This document shows positions 1-12,300 of a stretch of DNA of 64,000 nt, piece by piece. The notes beneath the pieces were generated by a model. It saw nothing but the letters and a program-made list of their open reading frames with translations, was not told the origin of the DNA and ran no database searches. A program made the translations under genes and the position numbers. Each line of letters opens with the position of its first letter. Within the stretch, counting starts at the first letter, position 1. The stretch comes from Omphiscola glabra (Eukaryota; Mollusca; Gastropoda; Lymnaeidae), in assembly GCA_964017045.1 (NCBI GenBank), contig OZ024798.1, positions 14,526,724-14,590,723 of the forward strand, written 5' to 3'.

Positions 1-1026
1 GCAGAGCCTTTTTTGAAGTGTCGGTGCCAAGAAGACGGAGCCTTTTTACAAACGCAGCACTCATTTTTCATTATAAAAAATAAACTAATTACTTTACAAA
101 CATAAAACTATAAATATTCTTGTAGGGAATTGAATGAACTAATATGAATCAAACTGAAATCTCAACAGATATATAAATGGGATATCCTGATTTGCATAAA
201 TTATGCATGCAAATTTTTTAAGATCACATCTTACTTGCAGAATTTTGTTAAATTCTATGTTTGTTGAAGCCTAAATAAATCCTAACCCATATTTAAATGG
301 GATGCAGTGTGAAAATCTACATAAAATATTGCCCTGGGGATGCTTATGCCTTTTGACATATTTCAAATTCACATATTTTTAAAGCATTTTTAGGGGTCAC
401 TAGGTACAAAAAAAAATTATATAAAATGACAGAACATTGTAAAATATCCCCGGAAGCTACCATTAAGTATGGAGAGATGGGCCAAGATATGCTACAAGCA
501 ATCTGATTAGCTGGTATGAAGACCAGCCAGCCAATCTCGAGGCTTGAACTATCAGGCAGATGGAACTGCCTTTCATCTTTTTAGCCATTTGACCCTAGTC
601 TGATAGATTGGCCCAGCCATCCCAAGAGGGTTAATTAGCTGCTAGCAGAACATTGTATGAAAGTTAATTTTTAAAAATCTATTCGTATTGAGAACAACAT
701 TGTGGTCAAATATGTTCAAAGGATTGCACCTACATAACAGTATCTTGTTTAATCCAATAACATTTCAAATTGAAGATATTCTTATTCATCCTTCTCTTTG
801 CAAAGATTAATTACTTGCTTTAACATTTAAAAGTAATCAGCTTAAAGAGACATGTTTATACTCATGTGTTTGTACAGCACTTTATTAATTGTGTAGATGT
901 GATATATAACCATTTTTTAAATTTTGTATCCCTTGTAAATCTTCCCAATAGCTTTTTTTTAAAAATGTGTTAATTATAGAACTATTTCTGAAAACACTTA
1001 TGGTATAAATTAAATTGATTTTGCAG

Positions 1027-1117
1027 ATCACGACTGGGTTGTCAAGTTATTGTTACTAAAGATATGGATGGCCTAGAGATCTCTGTCCCTAAAGGAGTTT
1101 CTGATGCTAGACGTTGA
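1027..1117 (+). CDS. FDX1: Adrenodoxin-type mitochondrial ferredoxin, last coding exon (partial gene)
   Basis: Seen: a splice acceptor (ttttgcag) ends at 1026, followed by an open frame whose first base completes a split codon, reading SRLGCQVIVTKDMDGLEI and then SVPKGVSDARR before TGA at 1115-1117. Known: adrenodoxin/FDX1 ends with a very similar stretch, in which SRLGCQ carries the last cysteine ligand of the 2Fe-2S cluster and the acidic residues after it lie in the partner-docking surface; the DAR near the end is characteristic of FDX1, whereas FDX2 ends differently. These proteins pass electrons from ferredoxin reductase to mitochondrial P450s or the iron-sulfur assembly machinery. All upstream exons lie left of the window; positions 1-1026 read as intron. 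Only about 30 residues are visible, so FDX1 versus a lineage-specific paralogue is inferred, although a ferredoxin identity is strong. Confidence 0.85.
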
Positions 1118-1125
1118 TGTCAATG

Positions 1126-1131
1126 AATAAA
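1126..1131 (+). terminator. Poly(A) signal candidate, ferredoxin gene
   Basis: AATAAA nine bases after the ferredoxin stop codon. It is very close to the stop, so it may be only a proximal or unused signal. Confidence 0.35.
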
Positions 1132-1469
1132 ATTTTACTTTGTACAAAATTAAACAAGAAACAATTTTGAGTAATTGAATGATTGACAGTTACACATTTT
1201 TTCTTTAACTTTTGTTTTTTTTTGTTGTTTTTTTAAACTAAAAAAAATCCTTGTTTATTTTTTCTAGGCAGTATCTGAGACGATATTATATTTGACCACA
1301 TTAGTAAAAATTTATTGTGATTATTAATTATAATTATAAAATACAGCATTGGAAAACGTTTGGCTATTACTATATGTAGAGATTTTTTTTTAAGTTTTCA
1401 GTTAGTACACATTGGGACTTGTGAGTTAAACTGAGTTGTTCTGTGCTGGTTGTATGTAAGTGTTGCCCA

Positions 1470-1475
1470 AATAAA
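1470..1475 (+). terminator. Poly(A) signal candidate (distal), ferredoxin gene
   Basis: AATAAA about 350 bases after the stop, followed within 15-30 bases by a T-rich stretch, the usual layout of a cleavage site. The more plausible of the two signals seen. Confidence 0.5.
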
Positions 1476-2421
1476 GGAGGGAAACATTTTTTTTTTTTAA
1501 ATTATTCATATGGCCTTATAAGAGTTTGTGATTCAATTAAAATAATATAGTTTACATCACTATAAAAAATCTGAGAAGGGAAGCATACATTAAGTTTTTA
1601 AAAAAATGGTTTGACTGCAATAAAAAATTAGTTAAAGCATAGCTAAAAATCCCAAATCAGTGTGTGTATAAATCTATATTAGTAATTAGGCTTCATTTTT
1701 GATTTATGGCAAAATCATTTTTTTATTTTTTTGGAGGACAGTTTTAAAGTTGTTGTTAAAAACCTGGCTAAGTCGTATGTAATTAATATATAGTTAGTCA
1801 GTTGAAAGCGACCATGACCTCCTTAATTATCCTATATGCCAACTGTGAACTTGGCTGTGGGTGCGCAGGTGGCTGATTGTGGCACAAAATGGTTCTTGTG
1901 CAGTAAGTGAATGCGCTTGATGGGACATCTCCAGACGCACGGTTTACCTGGGCTTATCTAGCATGTCTTTTGTGCTCTGCAGCCTCTATTCTATTGGCTT
2001 CAAGTTGTATGCAGATTGGTGTACAGAGGAATGCCACAATGCTTGTTCCTTTGCCACTTCTTCCCATGTGTCCGTATCTATATCAAATGTTAAGTCATAA
2101 GATCCCCGCAGCAGTATAGAGGTGTTGTCCGTCTCAAGAGCTGTATCTTTTTTACGGACTATCCTAGCTTGAAGTTGCTACTGCCTGTAATTGGGCACCA
2201 GACACATTTTCTTGTAGGTTGTAATTAGAAAAGATTTTAATAATGACTAATATTAATAATGACTTACTTAATAAAGTCAGGATTCCAGTATTGAAGATAG
2301 AAAATGGCAGCTAATTTTACTGCCATCAGAACAATAAATTACCTCAATAGTTTTGGATCATGGTGTCATTGGCCACAAGTTTCCCCACATAAACCAGAGT
2401 GGCTCATGCCTTATTAAAAGT
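1476..2421. other. Intergenic, no gene seen
   Basis: AT-rich sequence with a more GC-balanced patch at about 1800-2210. The 70-residue open frame in that patch has no recognisable domain and no splice or start context, so it is not called. Confidence 0.5.
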
Positions 2422-2609
2422 GGCCTCAGTGTGCCATACCGGTGCCTGGTTACTGTGAATAGCCCAATGGCCTCAGTGTGACATACCGGTACCTGGCTAC
2501 TGTGAATAGCTCAATGGCCTCAGTGTGTCATACCGGTACCTGGCTACTGTGAATAGCCCAATGGCCTCAGTGTGCCAAACCGGTACCCGGTTACTGTGAA
2601 TAGCCCAAT
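2422..2609. repeat. Minisatellite, 47-bp unit, 4 copies
   Basis: Four consecutive 47-bp units, each starting GGCCTCAGTGTG, containing the near-palindrome ACCGGT and ending GAATAGCCCAAT. The array is exactly 188 bp and units differ by a few substitutions. No stop-free coding pattern suggests a protein. Confidence 0.95.
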
Positions 2610-2897
2610 CCTTGACTCTTGTTCCATATATTTTTGGAGTTATTATAGTCATGCATTAGTGTTTTAAAACTGCTACCAGTGGTTCTTTATGGACAAAAGT
2701 GGGAAGGTGCTATTTTTTATCTCTTGGATTTTTAAACATCGATCTATTGTATTGGGTCAAGGTCACCAGTTTATTTTCTTTTCAACATGACAATAATGAT
2801 GGGAGATAACACATCAATTCTAAATGTATGAAATGATAAATTATAACAAATTAAGAATTGTTAACCCACTGGTACAAATAACAATTGTAATTTTTCA

Positions 2898-2995
2898 GTG
2901 GTGTATCTAGGGTTAGTGCCGCCCGCTAAATATAAATAAAGTTCTGCCATGGCCGACCTCCTCCTCTGCACTCCCACCCCTTTCCTGCACCACTG
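2898..2995. mobile_element. Possible short hAT-type MITE
   Basis: Begins CAGTGGTGTATCTAGG and ends with TGCACCACTG, giving short inverted termini (CAGTGGTG). The CAGTGG(C/T)G end is typical of non-autonomous hAT elements. No clear 8-bp target duplication is seen. Confidence 0.35.
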
Positions 2996-3769
2996 TCTAT
3001 GTGACCATTAATGTAAGACAACAGATATTGATCAAGGTATGACCAGTAAGACAAGAGACATTGACTATTCAACGACTAGTGTAAGATATTTTTATAAGCA
3101 AGTTATATCATCAAACTTCACTGCATAATTGTTACCGCAAGCTAACCACCATCGTACGGATTACTTTCATATTTAAACATGTTATGTTTTTTTTTTATGA
3201 CTGTTATGTTCAATATAATACTACAGTTATAATGTATCCATGATGTCGTTGCTATGTAGCTGATGTTTTATAAACATATTATGGCATTAAATGATCATCC
3301 CCTGTGTCATGATGCCACAACAGCAGCTCGCATGTTTATGTTAAGTTATTTTGAGAATACAGAGAATTTTACCTATTGTTACCAAAGAGCAAGAAAGCAC
3401 ATTAGCTTTGGCCATGCATCCATGATGTTTGTATTTATTGGTTTATATTTTGAAATGTGGTACAAATATGGTACAATTTCACAATGATTTGTTTATACGA
3501 CACTACTTGCAGTAGATACTTTTTAAGCACAGCAACCATTGAGAAATATGTGTAAATATCTCATTTGGATCATGTTGTAAAATACATCCTTTCTGGCAAG
3601 GATTATTGTCCAAATGTTTAACCGTTTCTAATGATTTTTTTTAAAGGAAGTGGCATGAACCTTCCCATAATTCACCTTATTCAAAGGTTTGTTTTCAACT
3701 GTATGATGTTTTTTTTTTGGCATTTCTCTAGTGAATTAATAGTGAACACAGTGATCTGTGAATATTGGT

Positions 3770-3872
3770 CTTGAATATAATTTGTTCATATAACATTAAG
3801 ATGTCCCGAATATAATTTTTTGATATAACAGTAAGAGGTCTTGAATCTAATTTGTTGATATAACAGTAAGAT
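3770..3872. repeat. Degenerate tandem repeat, about 36 bp, 3 copies
   Basis: Three successive units of the pattern CTTGAATATAATTTGTT then ATATAACA then TAAGA, with point differences. Confidence 0.8.
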
Positions 3873-5506
3873 AGCAGACTTTAACCAATATATGACCAGT
3901 AAGAAATAATGTATGGTTTGACTTGAAAGTTGAAAGACCGGCTGCTAAAAGAATGGTTAACATTTTGTGCAGATAGGAAATTCTTTTAACTCCTGAAAGT
4001 GGAAAGACCCGTTAATTCGTCAACAAAGGCTGGAGGATGATATACAGCATGAAGTTTTAATTTTACGTACTCGTTTGGATTTTACAAGAATGTTTAAATC
4101 AATTAATGAAATCCCAGTGCATTTTTTTGGGGTCAAAATATTCAAAGATTGAAAATTGAAATAGTTGATTTTTATAGTTAATATGTTATAAAACAAACAT
4201 TTTTTTAACTTAGGATGTGAAAATTATAAATTTAGTACATAATTAAATCTGAAGTTGCCCAGTAATGAAGAAAAAAATATCTTAAAATTGAGGCTATGCA
4301 AAGTTGTATCCCAAAATTGCTGTTCTTTAAGTTTACAAAAAAAAGATGTTTTATGAAAGAAAAAAAGGTAACTTTATTTTAATTGGTAAAAAAATTTTTA
4401 ATCTTCATTTTTATGAGTTAGTGAAACGGATTGAGCCCTTCTGACTCCTTCTGGTATATATCTCTGACTCTTTCTACTGGTATACAGCGTTGTCTTTCCT
4501 GTATATATCGGGGAGCAGACCAAAATCCGAGTTTTTGCTTGGTTTATTTAAATGTGTACAAGTACAAGTCACAAAGCAGCAATGCTTCGTGGGATTTTTT
4601 TTTCAACTGATTATCTCACAGATAGATATCAAGTGCCTTACCTTCCATTGCTTTCAAAACATATACGATTTTGGAAGATGGACACCAAAACTATACCCGG
4701 TATTTAAAAAAAAAATCTTATGAAGAAAAAAAAAAAACCAGCTCACTCTTTAAAAAAAAAAAAAAATGGTGTCAGAGTCCATAGTTTAAAATATTATTAT
4801 TGGTTATTTTATTTTTAAAAAAAAATTAATTTCTCTCATTTAATCAGATTTCGCTTATGACAGTGTAAGAAACCATACATTTATTAATAAGTGTTGAAAT
4901 AAATGCCTCTTCAAAAAAAAAATTCAGCCTTTTTAATGTTTCGTTGATGACTTGATCAGATTTCATTTTCATCAAATGTGTTTGACTAAATTCATTTGCT
5001 TCTTCAGCGTACATCACCACTGAACGGTACTGATCTGACATATTTGGCGTGGGATAAGATCTAACTACATGCAGGCCATGGGCTGCTCAGATTTATTTCT
5101 TGTTTCAAACAGTTTTTAAAATATTTGATCAAAGGTTTGGAGTAGATGGAAATAACATTTAATTACTCCTAGTCTTAATGAAACGTATGATCCATCAGTT
5201 TGTCACTTAACTAGAACATCGCGATCAATAAGAATAAAAGGTTACAGGAAATTTGACAGAAAATTGATAGATGGAAATTTGGTTGAACTACGGTAAGTTT
5301 GGTAGAATGGAAATTTGATTAAACTGAAACGGAAATTTGTTGGGTTTTTTTTCGAATTGAAATTTGTTTTCAACCGGAATTTTGTCCAAATGTATGTTTC
5401 AAAGGTGGGGAAATGTATTCACATTTTTTTTCCTAGAGGTGAGAAATGGGAAATGAAATATAAGAACAAAGAATGATAAACTTGAATTTATAGACAGGAC
5501 AAAAAA

Positions 5507-5542
5507 TTTGGAGGTTTCGGCTTAGAGCCTTCATCAGAAAAC
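5507..5542 (-). ncRNA. Degenerate hammerhead ribozyme motif (Penelope-associated copy)
   Basis: Read on the minus strand: CTGATGA, a GGCT/AGCC stem II with loop CTA, then GAAAC, followed by CTCCAAAT. It shares its downstream sequence (a TTTTGTC..GTCTAT and AATTCAAGTTTA block) with the copy at 42371, so both come from the same element family. The cleavage triplet here is CTC instead of GTC and the base before CTGATGA no longer pairs, so self-cleavage is unlikely. Confidence 0.7.
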
Positions 5543-5949
5543 AAGACACAAAAAAAAGACAGATCACAGAAAAAAAACTCTTCTTATAAAATGATAAACA
5601 AAGATGTATACATTAAAAAGAGTTTTTTTTCCTGATATTATTTTAAATATTTGAGGGTGTGTGTTAGTCTCTTAGACAGAAACTGCATTTATGTGTGTGG
5701 GGGGGGGGGGGTAAATAAAAAGGTGGGAGGGGGAAAGCGAGGAGGGGGGGGTCTGGTGTTAAGACAATATTTAATTTTTTACCATAGTTAATGTTTTTGA
5801 TTTATTGCAATACAATTAACATTTTCACTTATTGTAAGTTTTAGTTTTATATCCTAAAGTGTTTAATCTCACGATCGCGAAATTGAAATTCAAACTTTCT
5901 TTACGTCATCGTTGAGTCTTCTTTTTTAAAAAAAAAAAAAAAGAACTCT

Positions 5950-6163
5950 GCCACTGGGACATGGACTAAGTAGGAAGACATAAACTCTACCACTGGGACG
6001 TGGACTAAGTAGGAACTGGGACGTGGACTAAGTAGTAAGACATAAAATCTACCACTGGGACGTGGACTAAGTAGGAAGACATAAAATCTACCACTGGGAC
6101 GTGGACTAAGTAGGAAGACATAAACTCTACCACTGGGACGTGGACTAAGTAGGAAGACATAAA
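5950..6163. repeat. Minisatellite, about 39-bp unit, 5-6 copies
   Basis: Units of CCACTGGGACGTGGACTAAG then TAGGAAGACATAAA(A/C)TCTA. One unit (around 6001-6030) is shortened. Preceded by a poly-A run. Confidence 0.95.
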
Positions 6164-6839
6164 TCCATTACAGCTCAGCAAGCGCGCGGGCCCATAACGT
6201 TTGAAAACACTGGGCTTAAGACTATGGCTTGTCTTCTATGGATATAATTTGAGATGGCTGTGTGGTTTTCATGGACACGGAGAGTTTTGCTCTGAGAAGA
6301 AAACTTGGTTCAGTTTATGCGATTCACTGATTAGATCAATGATCAATGGGTGCGAGGGCCGGTAAAGTTAGGGAGTTGGCATAGCAATGAGATGTTGACG
6401 GGAAGTGATGTAACGTCCTGACACAAAAGGATGGATAATTACTTGATATAGCCCACCAAACATTGGCGGCAGCAATGCGTGAATTCTCCATCTACTAAAA
6501 TTGCTTGACAAAACATGAACTCGAGTCACGCACATTTAAGAATCCCAATTTTTGTTATACACCCCTTTGCCGCCATGATACGTCACTGCACACTTTTTAT
6601 CTCAAACCCATGAACTATATTAAATATTCTGATGTCCCAACCACTTTTAAAACGAATATTTTTTTACACCCCACTTAAATTGAGACGATTTCATTTTTCG
6701 AAAAGAAAATATTAAGCGCCAAACGCAGTTGCGTCATATATATAAAAAAATAATTAAAAATAACATTTATCTTAGTTATCGGGAATTATATTTTGCGCGC
6801 TATTGAACTTATTATTTAGCCGGAAAGGGAAGCAGTATA
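6164..6839. other. Intergenic, no gene seen
   Basis: Mixed-composition sequence without a recognisable exon, RNA gene or repeat. Confidence 0.4.
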
Positions 6840-7480
6840 ATAGGAAGCGGTCCATATAGCGCTGGTATCCATGCTACTTTAGCATGCTCACTGCGCTCTG
6901 GTTTTCGTAAATCTATGTAAACAAAAAGTTTTTAAATGTTTCTTAAATGATGTTTTATCCTTTTCAATACCCCTCAAAGATTGAGGCAAACTATTCCATA
7001 ATTTTGGCGCTATCGCTTCAAAAGAGCGCCCTCCGTAAGACTTTTTCTGTGTCATCCACACTGGGAATTGTAAGTAAGGACTGTGTAGAAGACCTCAGTT
7101 TCTTTAAGGATGAGTGTTTATGAATCAGTTCTTTCTTTCATATATTCCGGTGCAGGGCCTCCTATGCAGCTGTACGCCAGGGACAGACTTTTGTGGTTAA
7201 TGCGCTCACTCACAGGAACCCAATGCAAATCTCGTAGAACTGGTGTGATGTGGTCAGATTTCTTTCTCCGCGATACAATGTGTGCTGCAGTATTTTGCAC
7301 CTTCTGGATTCTCTGAATTTGGTTCTGATATAAACCCCACAAAAAAATTATTACAGTAATCTAATCTTGATTGGATTAGAGCTGCCGCTACAGCATTGGT
7401 TGTTCTCTTATTGAGTTGAGGACGCAGCTGACAGTAGCGTAATATATATATAAGAGATTTGGGGATTAAATAAAAACAAC
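6840..7480 (-). mobile_element. 5'-truncated non-LTR retrotransposon (LINE), C-terminal end of reverse transcriptase
   Basis: Seen on the minus strand, in two frames: SRLDYCNNFFVG (about 7370-7400), then QKVQNTAAHIVSRRKKSDHI with TPVLRDLHWVPV (7190-7310), then FEAIAPKLWNSLPQSLRG (about 6970-7030) and a stop. Known: the order SRLDYCN, LQ.VQN.AAR, HITPVL..LHWLPV, APKLWNSLP is the standard C-terminus of CR1/L2/Jockey-clade LINE ORF2 proteins. Frameshifts and loss of everything upstream of the thumb region make it a dead fragment. The 3' tail contains AGCGCTATATGG, similar to GCGCTATATAAA in the LINE tail at 30380. Confidence 0.85.
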
Positions 7481-7535
7481 CCCAAAAAAGAAAAGCCTTT
7501 TGTCTAAATTCTTTATACGCATAATTTTGTTGTAC

Positions 7536-7665
7536 TATATAGTATAGCGCGTTCAAAAAGAAATTTGACGAACATTTTTATCGTGTGAACTGAAAAAAAG
7601 ATTCGACCAAATTTCCGCTCGATTAATTTTTCGTCCACGAAATTTCTTTCAAACAAATTTACTGT
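7536..7665 (+). mobile_element. Copy of a GAAATTTC-rich foldback repeat (partial)
   Basis: Shares ACTATATAGTAT, GCGTTCAAAAAGAAATTTGA, GTGAACTGAAAAAAAGATTC and GAAATTTCTTTC, in that order, with the complete element at 31449-31676 and with 44768-44890. Only the right half is recognisable here. Confidence 0.7.
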
Positions 7666-8533
7666 ACCCGAACAAGAACGAAGCTAAATAATACAAAGGA
7701 TTTAAAAGACTGGATGGAAAAGTGGAACAGAAGAATAATGAGAAAAGTTTTGAATAGCTTAATTTTTTTTAAATATAATGAAACATCAAGACAATCACCC
7801 ACGAAACTGCATATTAATTTATCCTGGGCATCTAGTATAATAATAATAATGTGTCGACAGAGATCGGGGGGGGGGGGGTGGGGGTATGGGGGGGAAGACC
7901 AATTATGATCGTAGTTTATGAGGGATGGGACAGGATGTTAACTGCAGGGTTGAAGAAAGGCGGAAACCGAACAGAAGGGTTGCGTTTAAAGAAAAAAGGT
8001 TGAGAAGTAAATTGGGTTGATTGGAGAGAGAGCTGGTTTGAGATTGTAGTGGTGGATTTTGTGTGGACGAAGGGATGAGTCGGGGGCTTAGAAGCAGTAG
8101 TGAATTATATACTTTTTGGGGGGATAAATAAGGAATACTAAATGAGTATATTGCGATGTAAAATAAAAATTAACGAATAAAACAGCAACAAATTTCAACA
8201 AGACTTCGCAGTTAACGGTAGATTGTAGCAAACAAGCGTCCCACAATGGTAACATCTCACAGGAGACGAAACATAATTTGTGTGTCATCAATTCAAAAAC
8301 ATTACAGATGACTTGAGACTTCCAATAAAGCATCAATCCTCGAGTGCCTCCAGCAAATTCACATTTTCCCTACTGCAGTTAGCGTTTTCCTTTTTATGGT
8401 ACCTAGTATATTACTTAATCAATAAATGGAGGTAATATGAACAATTTGTAAAATCAATCATATAAAGAAACCCCCCCCCCCACCCTACCCCCCACAAAAA
8501 AAAAAACACCCTCCTTATGATTAATGATGAATG
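7666..8533. other. Intergenic, no gene seen
   Basis: Contains a G-run region (7866-7895) and a C/A-rich stretch (8470-8510). No exon or RNA gene is recognised. Confidence 0.4.
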
Positions 8534-8701
8534 CAGTGGCGTAGCGAGCTTAACTCGCGCCCGGGGCACAATACCTTTTTAGCGCCCCCCCCCTCCTATT
8601 CGAAAACCATACAATATTATATGTAAAATATACCATTTGGCGCCCCTTTGTGAGTAGCGCCCGGGGCATAATACCCCCTTGCCCCCCTCGCTACGCCACT
8701 G
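8534..8701. mobile_element. hAT-type MITE, 168 bp
   Basis: Terminal inverted repeats CAGTGGCGTAGCGAG (start) and CTCGCTACGCCACTG (end) are perfect over 15 bp. The flanking octamers gatgaatg and gaagcatg agree at 6 of 8 positions, consistent with an eroded 8-bp hAT target duplication. No coding capacity. Confidence 0.85.
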
Positions 8702-8939
8702 GAAGCATGGGTATCTGCGCAAGTCAGTCATCAAAATCAGTGACAATAAAATGAAACGTTCATAAAAACATACTTTAAAAGAATCACTAATAAAAGATTA
8801 TGAAGATATTAATATTTAAAACTTAAACCATAACAAAACATACACATCACTATATTAGTATATATTGGCTTTATTGTGAGTGGTTTACAAAAGAAGAATC
8901 CAAATTATATTTTTACACTTTAAATTTTAAAAATATTGA

Positions 8940-9011
8940 TGACCCCGACGTGATTTGAACACGCAACCTTCTGATCTGGAGTCAGACGCGCTACCGTTGC
9001 GCCACAGGGCC
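8940..9011 (-). tRNA. tRNA-Trp (anticodon CCA)
   Basis: The minus strand reads GGCCCTGTGGCGCAACGGTA, then GCGCGTCTGACTCCAGATC, the T-arm GTTCAAATC and CGTCGGGGTCA, a 72-nt cloverleaf without an intron. The anticodon loop CTCCAGA gives anticodon CCA. The acceptor stem pairs GGCCCTG with CGGGGTC through two G-U pairs. A- and B-box promoter elements (TGGCGCAACGG, GGTTCAAATC type) are intact, and a run of T follows just downstream (about 8931-8935 on this strand) as a Pol III terminator. It matches the canonical animal tRNA-Trp nearly base for base, so it is probably functional. It lies 316 bp upstream of the SF3A3 start codon, in divergent orientation. Confidence 0.97.
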
Positions 9012-9327
9012 AGCTGTATGGGTAGGCGATTATTAATTATTTATAAATTTATTTTAGGACTTTAAAAAAAATAGTGTTTTCCTTATTATATTACTTTTAT
9101 TTTATTCCTTTCCAATAAACCTAGGGATGTTTTTTGGCAATAGCAAAATTTTAAATTAATCTATCAACAGTTTCAGAAAAAAGGAAATGTTGAGTAGCCA
9201 TATTGAATATCTACTTCCGGTACAGGTTGTGTTTTGTTTTATAAACAACCAACTTGAAGTGTGTTAGTGCTAAAATTGATATATTAACACATACTACATG
9301 CATTATTGAAATCAGTAAAATTTGATT
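9012..9327 (+). promoter_or_regulatory. Shared upstream region of tRNA-Trp and SF3A3
   Basis: Compact interval between two divergent genes. The SF3A3 promoter and 5' UTR must lie here unless there is an upstream non-coding exon. No TATA box is convincing. Inference from position only. Confidence 0.4.
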
Positions 9328-12300
9328 ATGGAGTCAATTCTTGAACAACAACGCCGCAATCATGAAGAAAGAGAGAGGTTAATGGAAGCAATGACCAGTG
9401 AAATGCTTCAACAAAAGAAAACGGTATGCTAAATTTAATTCAACAAACTACAATTACAAACTCGTACTTGTGTCGTTTGAGATGGAGCATCTCAGCATGC
9501 TTTATGAAAAAAAATAACTAAGCCTTTGCTTGTCCATTAATGTTCGATTTATCAGTAATCACCTGGAATTCAGTAAATTTTTGGTTAACAGTATGGTTTT
9601 TGCCAAGAAGTGTTGTCTCACTCCCTAAAATCAGTGAGGTCACTTTGGACATCGCACAATACTGGACTTAAGACTAAAGAGTGAATAGACTAATTGTTGG
9701 ACCTAAATGTTATTTGTGATAACGTTCCCGTTTTTCAATGAGCATTCCTTGCATCATAAACTAAATCTGACGATCGCTTCAGTTAATAAGTATATCAAAA
9801 TTAAATTTTCCATTAATTTTTATTAAAATTTAACTTACGAATTTCACACCTGTGAAAAAAAAAAGGAAAGACATGCGTTTAAAGTGCTGTTTTTTTTTAA
9901 TTAGTTGAAAATCACCAAAGTACCTGTATTATGTAATTTATGCTACTGCTAAAACGTTGGTAACAAAAAGGTGACTACTACTTAATTTGTATTGGAAATG
10001 GGCATCATCACTATAGCTTAATGTAGGTACGTCGAAGGTCTCACGCGCATGCCGTCTGCGCATATGGAAAAATAACGCAAAACGTGTACGGCCATTTTAA
10101 CATTCGTCTCAGTGGTTATCTCGTTTTTTTGTGTTTTACGTCACAGTTTTCTAATAATAAACTATTTAGTCATCAGTGACGTAGAGCACATATTTTTTCC
10201 AAACACGGAGGTATCATTTTTGCAGCATTGTGTATTTTGTAAGTGGCAACGGATTTATTTTTATGGATCGATATGTATTTATTATTATAACTTTTTAATG
10301 CAAGCTCGCGCCGCATAGCGCTTAACCCCGCCAGAGCTTGATTTTTTCACAAAGAGGAATAACTTTATTTCATTAATATTAGCAAACGCTGAAAAAAGTT
10401 ATGCACCATCGAATTTTTGAAAATTGAGTATTTCATTAGTTATCCCCCCTCAATTAAAAAAAATTGGGTTGTCGGAAATGGCTTCGTCATTAATATATAA
10501 ATATGAAGATATAAAAAAGATGACTGTTATTGTTAATCTTCAAAATTCCGTGGAACACTTATCAGTTAATTAGTTGGATACATTTTTACAATATTATTAG
10601 AAATGAATGCAACCCAGTAAATTAAAGAATTTTTAAAAATTTTGTTTTGTGTAGTCTGTTGAATTTCGGACCAGTTTTGTCCCTTGATTTACATTAATAT
10701 TATACTTATACACTAATAATAATATGTATAATATCAATTAAAGTTAAGAAATGTTATGAATGAATGGCGTAATGTTTTATCGGATCTTCTTTATTGAATC
10801 AATAATAGTTTAATAATTTTAATAATAATTGGTATTCTCTAGTTAGTGACATTTAACTAATAAGTCTAATCCTAATAATAAATAATACTAATTACTGTCA
10901 CTGGACTGGTACAAATTAACAAATATTACTAATAAACTAATAATACTAAAACTATTTCATTATTACAACTGCATTTACATTTACAGGCATAATAGTATTG
11001 AAGTTAGTATTTTAAAAAAATTAATAAGGCATTTAATTATAATTTAAAATAAATATCATCATAGTAATTATTTTTTTATTAAAGTGTAAAGCAGGCAAAA
11101 GGCATAGGCTACTATTTATTATTTCTAATAATATAAAAGTAAAAGAAATTAATAGTTATTAAACAAAAAACTTGAATAATATTAAAAAGCAGTAAGAAAT
11201 TGTGTCTGTTCAGGATATGAATATGATTAGATGTTATTTCTAGGTTTCATTCAGACACGAGAGAAAATGTTAATTTCCATCGACAAGGAGGCATGTTTGG
11301 AAAAATTATAGAGAGATTGTAGATTTATAAAAAAGATCAAGCAGTTTGAAGAGCAGTCTAAATAGAAAATGATAGACAGAACATCCCCATTACCTTTTAA
11401 AATTTAATCTCACTTATCCCAGTACTGGTATTAGTCTTATTGGTGATATTAGTAGTTTTTATTTATAATCTTATACATTCAACAAAAAAGACTTCTACTA
11501 ACCTTTCTTAAATATAAGAATTGATTTAAAATTTAACTTAAGCATATAATTCATTAAAATACAATTAACATTAATAATAATATGTTGTTTTTTTTCCTTT
11601 ACAAATATTAATTTTTCCTTTTTACTGTTTGTTTTTCTTAACATACCCTCATATAAATATTTAAAAAAAATAATAGTCGTGATGCTATATAAAAGTTTTG
11701 ATGTTTATTGTGTTGTATATTGCATTGATAATGTGTCCTGAAAATCTGGTAGCATTATCTCTTAAAATAAAAAAGTTTTGGGCAAAATAAGACAGAAATT
11801 TGGAAAGTGGGTCACACGTTTTTTTAGTTAAATACAAAGATAAATAAGGAGAGTTTAAAAAATCACCAAAAAAATCATAACTCCACTTCTATAAAAGATA
11901 GAAAGATGAAATTGGTGTTTTTGTAAACCTTATAGCTAGCCCTTTAAAATGGTGCATCATTTATTTCAATATGACAATATTTAAAATTTCTGTGAAAGTA
12001 CCTACTTAATGAAATATTTGATGATTTGCGTTTCGGAATGAATTTAAAAGGCATTTAAAACTGAATATTTTCATTTGAGGTTTAACTCTAAGTGTCTGTA
12101 GGTCAAATCCACGTTTTGACCCTAGGTGACCACTGTCAATATTTCATAACTTTTCTAGTAAAGTTGCGATAAAAAACAAATTCATTGCATGTTTGAAAAA
12201 TGTAAACACCAGAAGATGTGGAAATATGATTGGGACAAAATACTGAAATATTTATATAAAATCCCAAAATTAAAGAGTCACTATGAAACGCCACATAGAC

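Larger units (their letters stand above)
2610..5506. other. Intergenic AT-rich DNA with small repeats only
   Basis: No coding exon is recognised. It contains a possible MITE (2898-2995) and a small repeat (3770-3872). At 5230-5400 sits a degenerate patch rich in GGAAATTTG words, resembling the reverse complement of the GAAATTTC-rich foldback family at 7536, 31449 and 44768. Confidence 0.5.

Noticed and set aside
1907..2119. 70-residue hydrophobic open frame downstream of the ferredoxin gene
   Set aside because: No homology recognised, no splice or start context, and short enough to be expected by chance.
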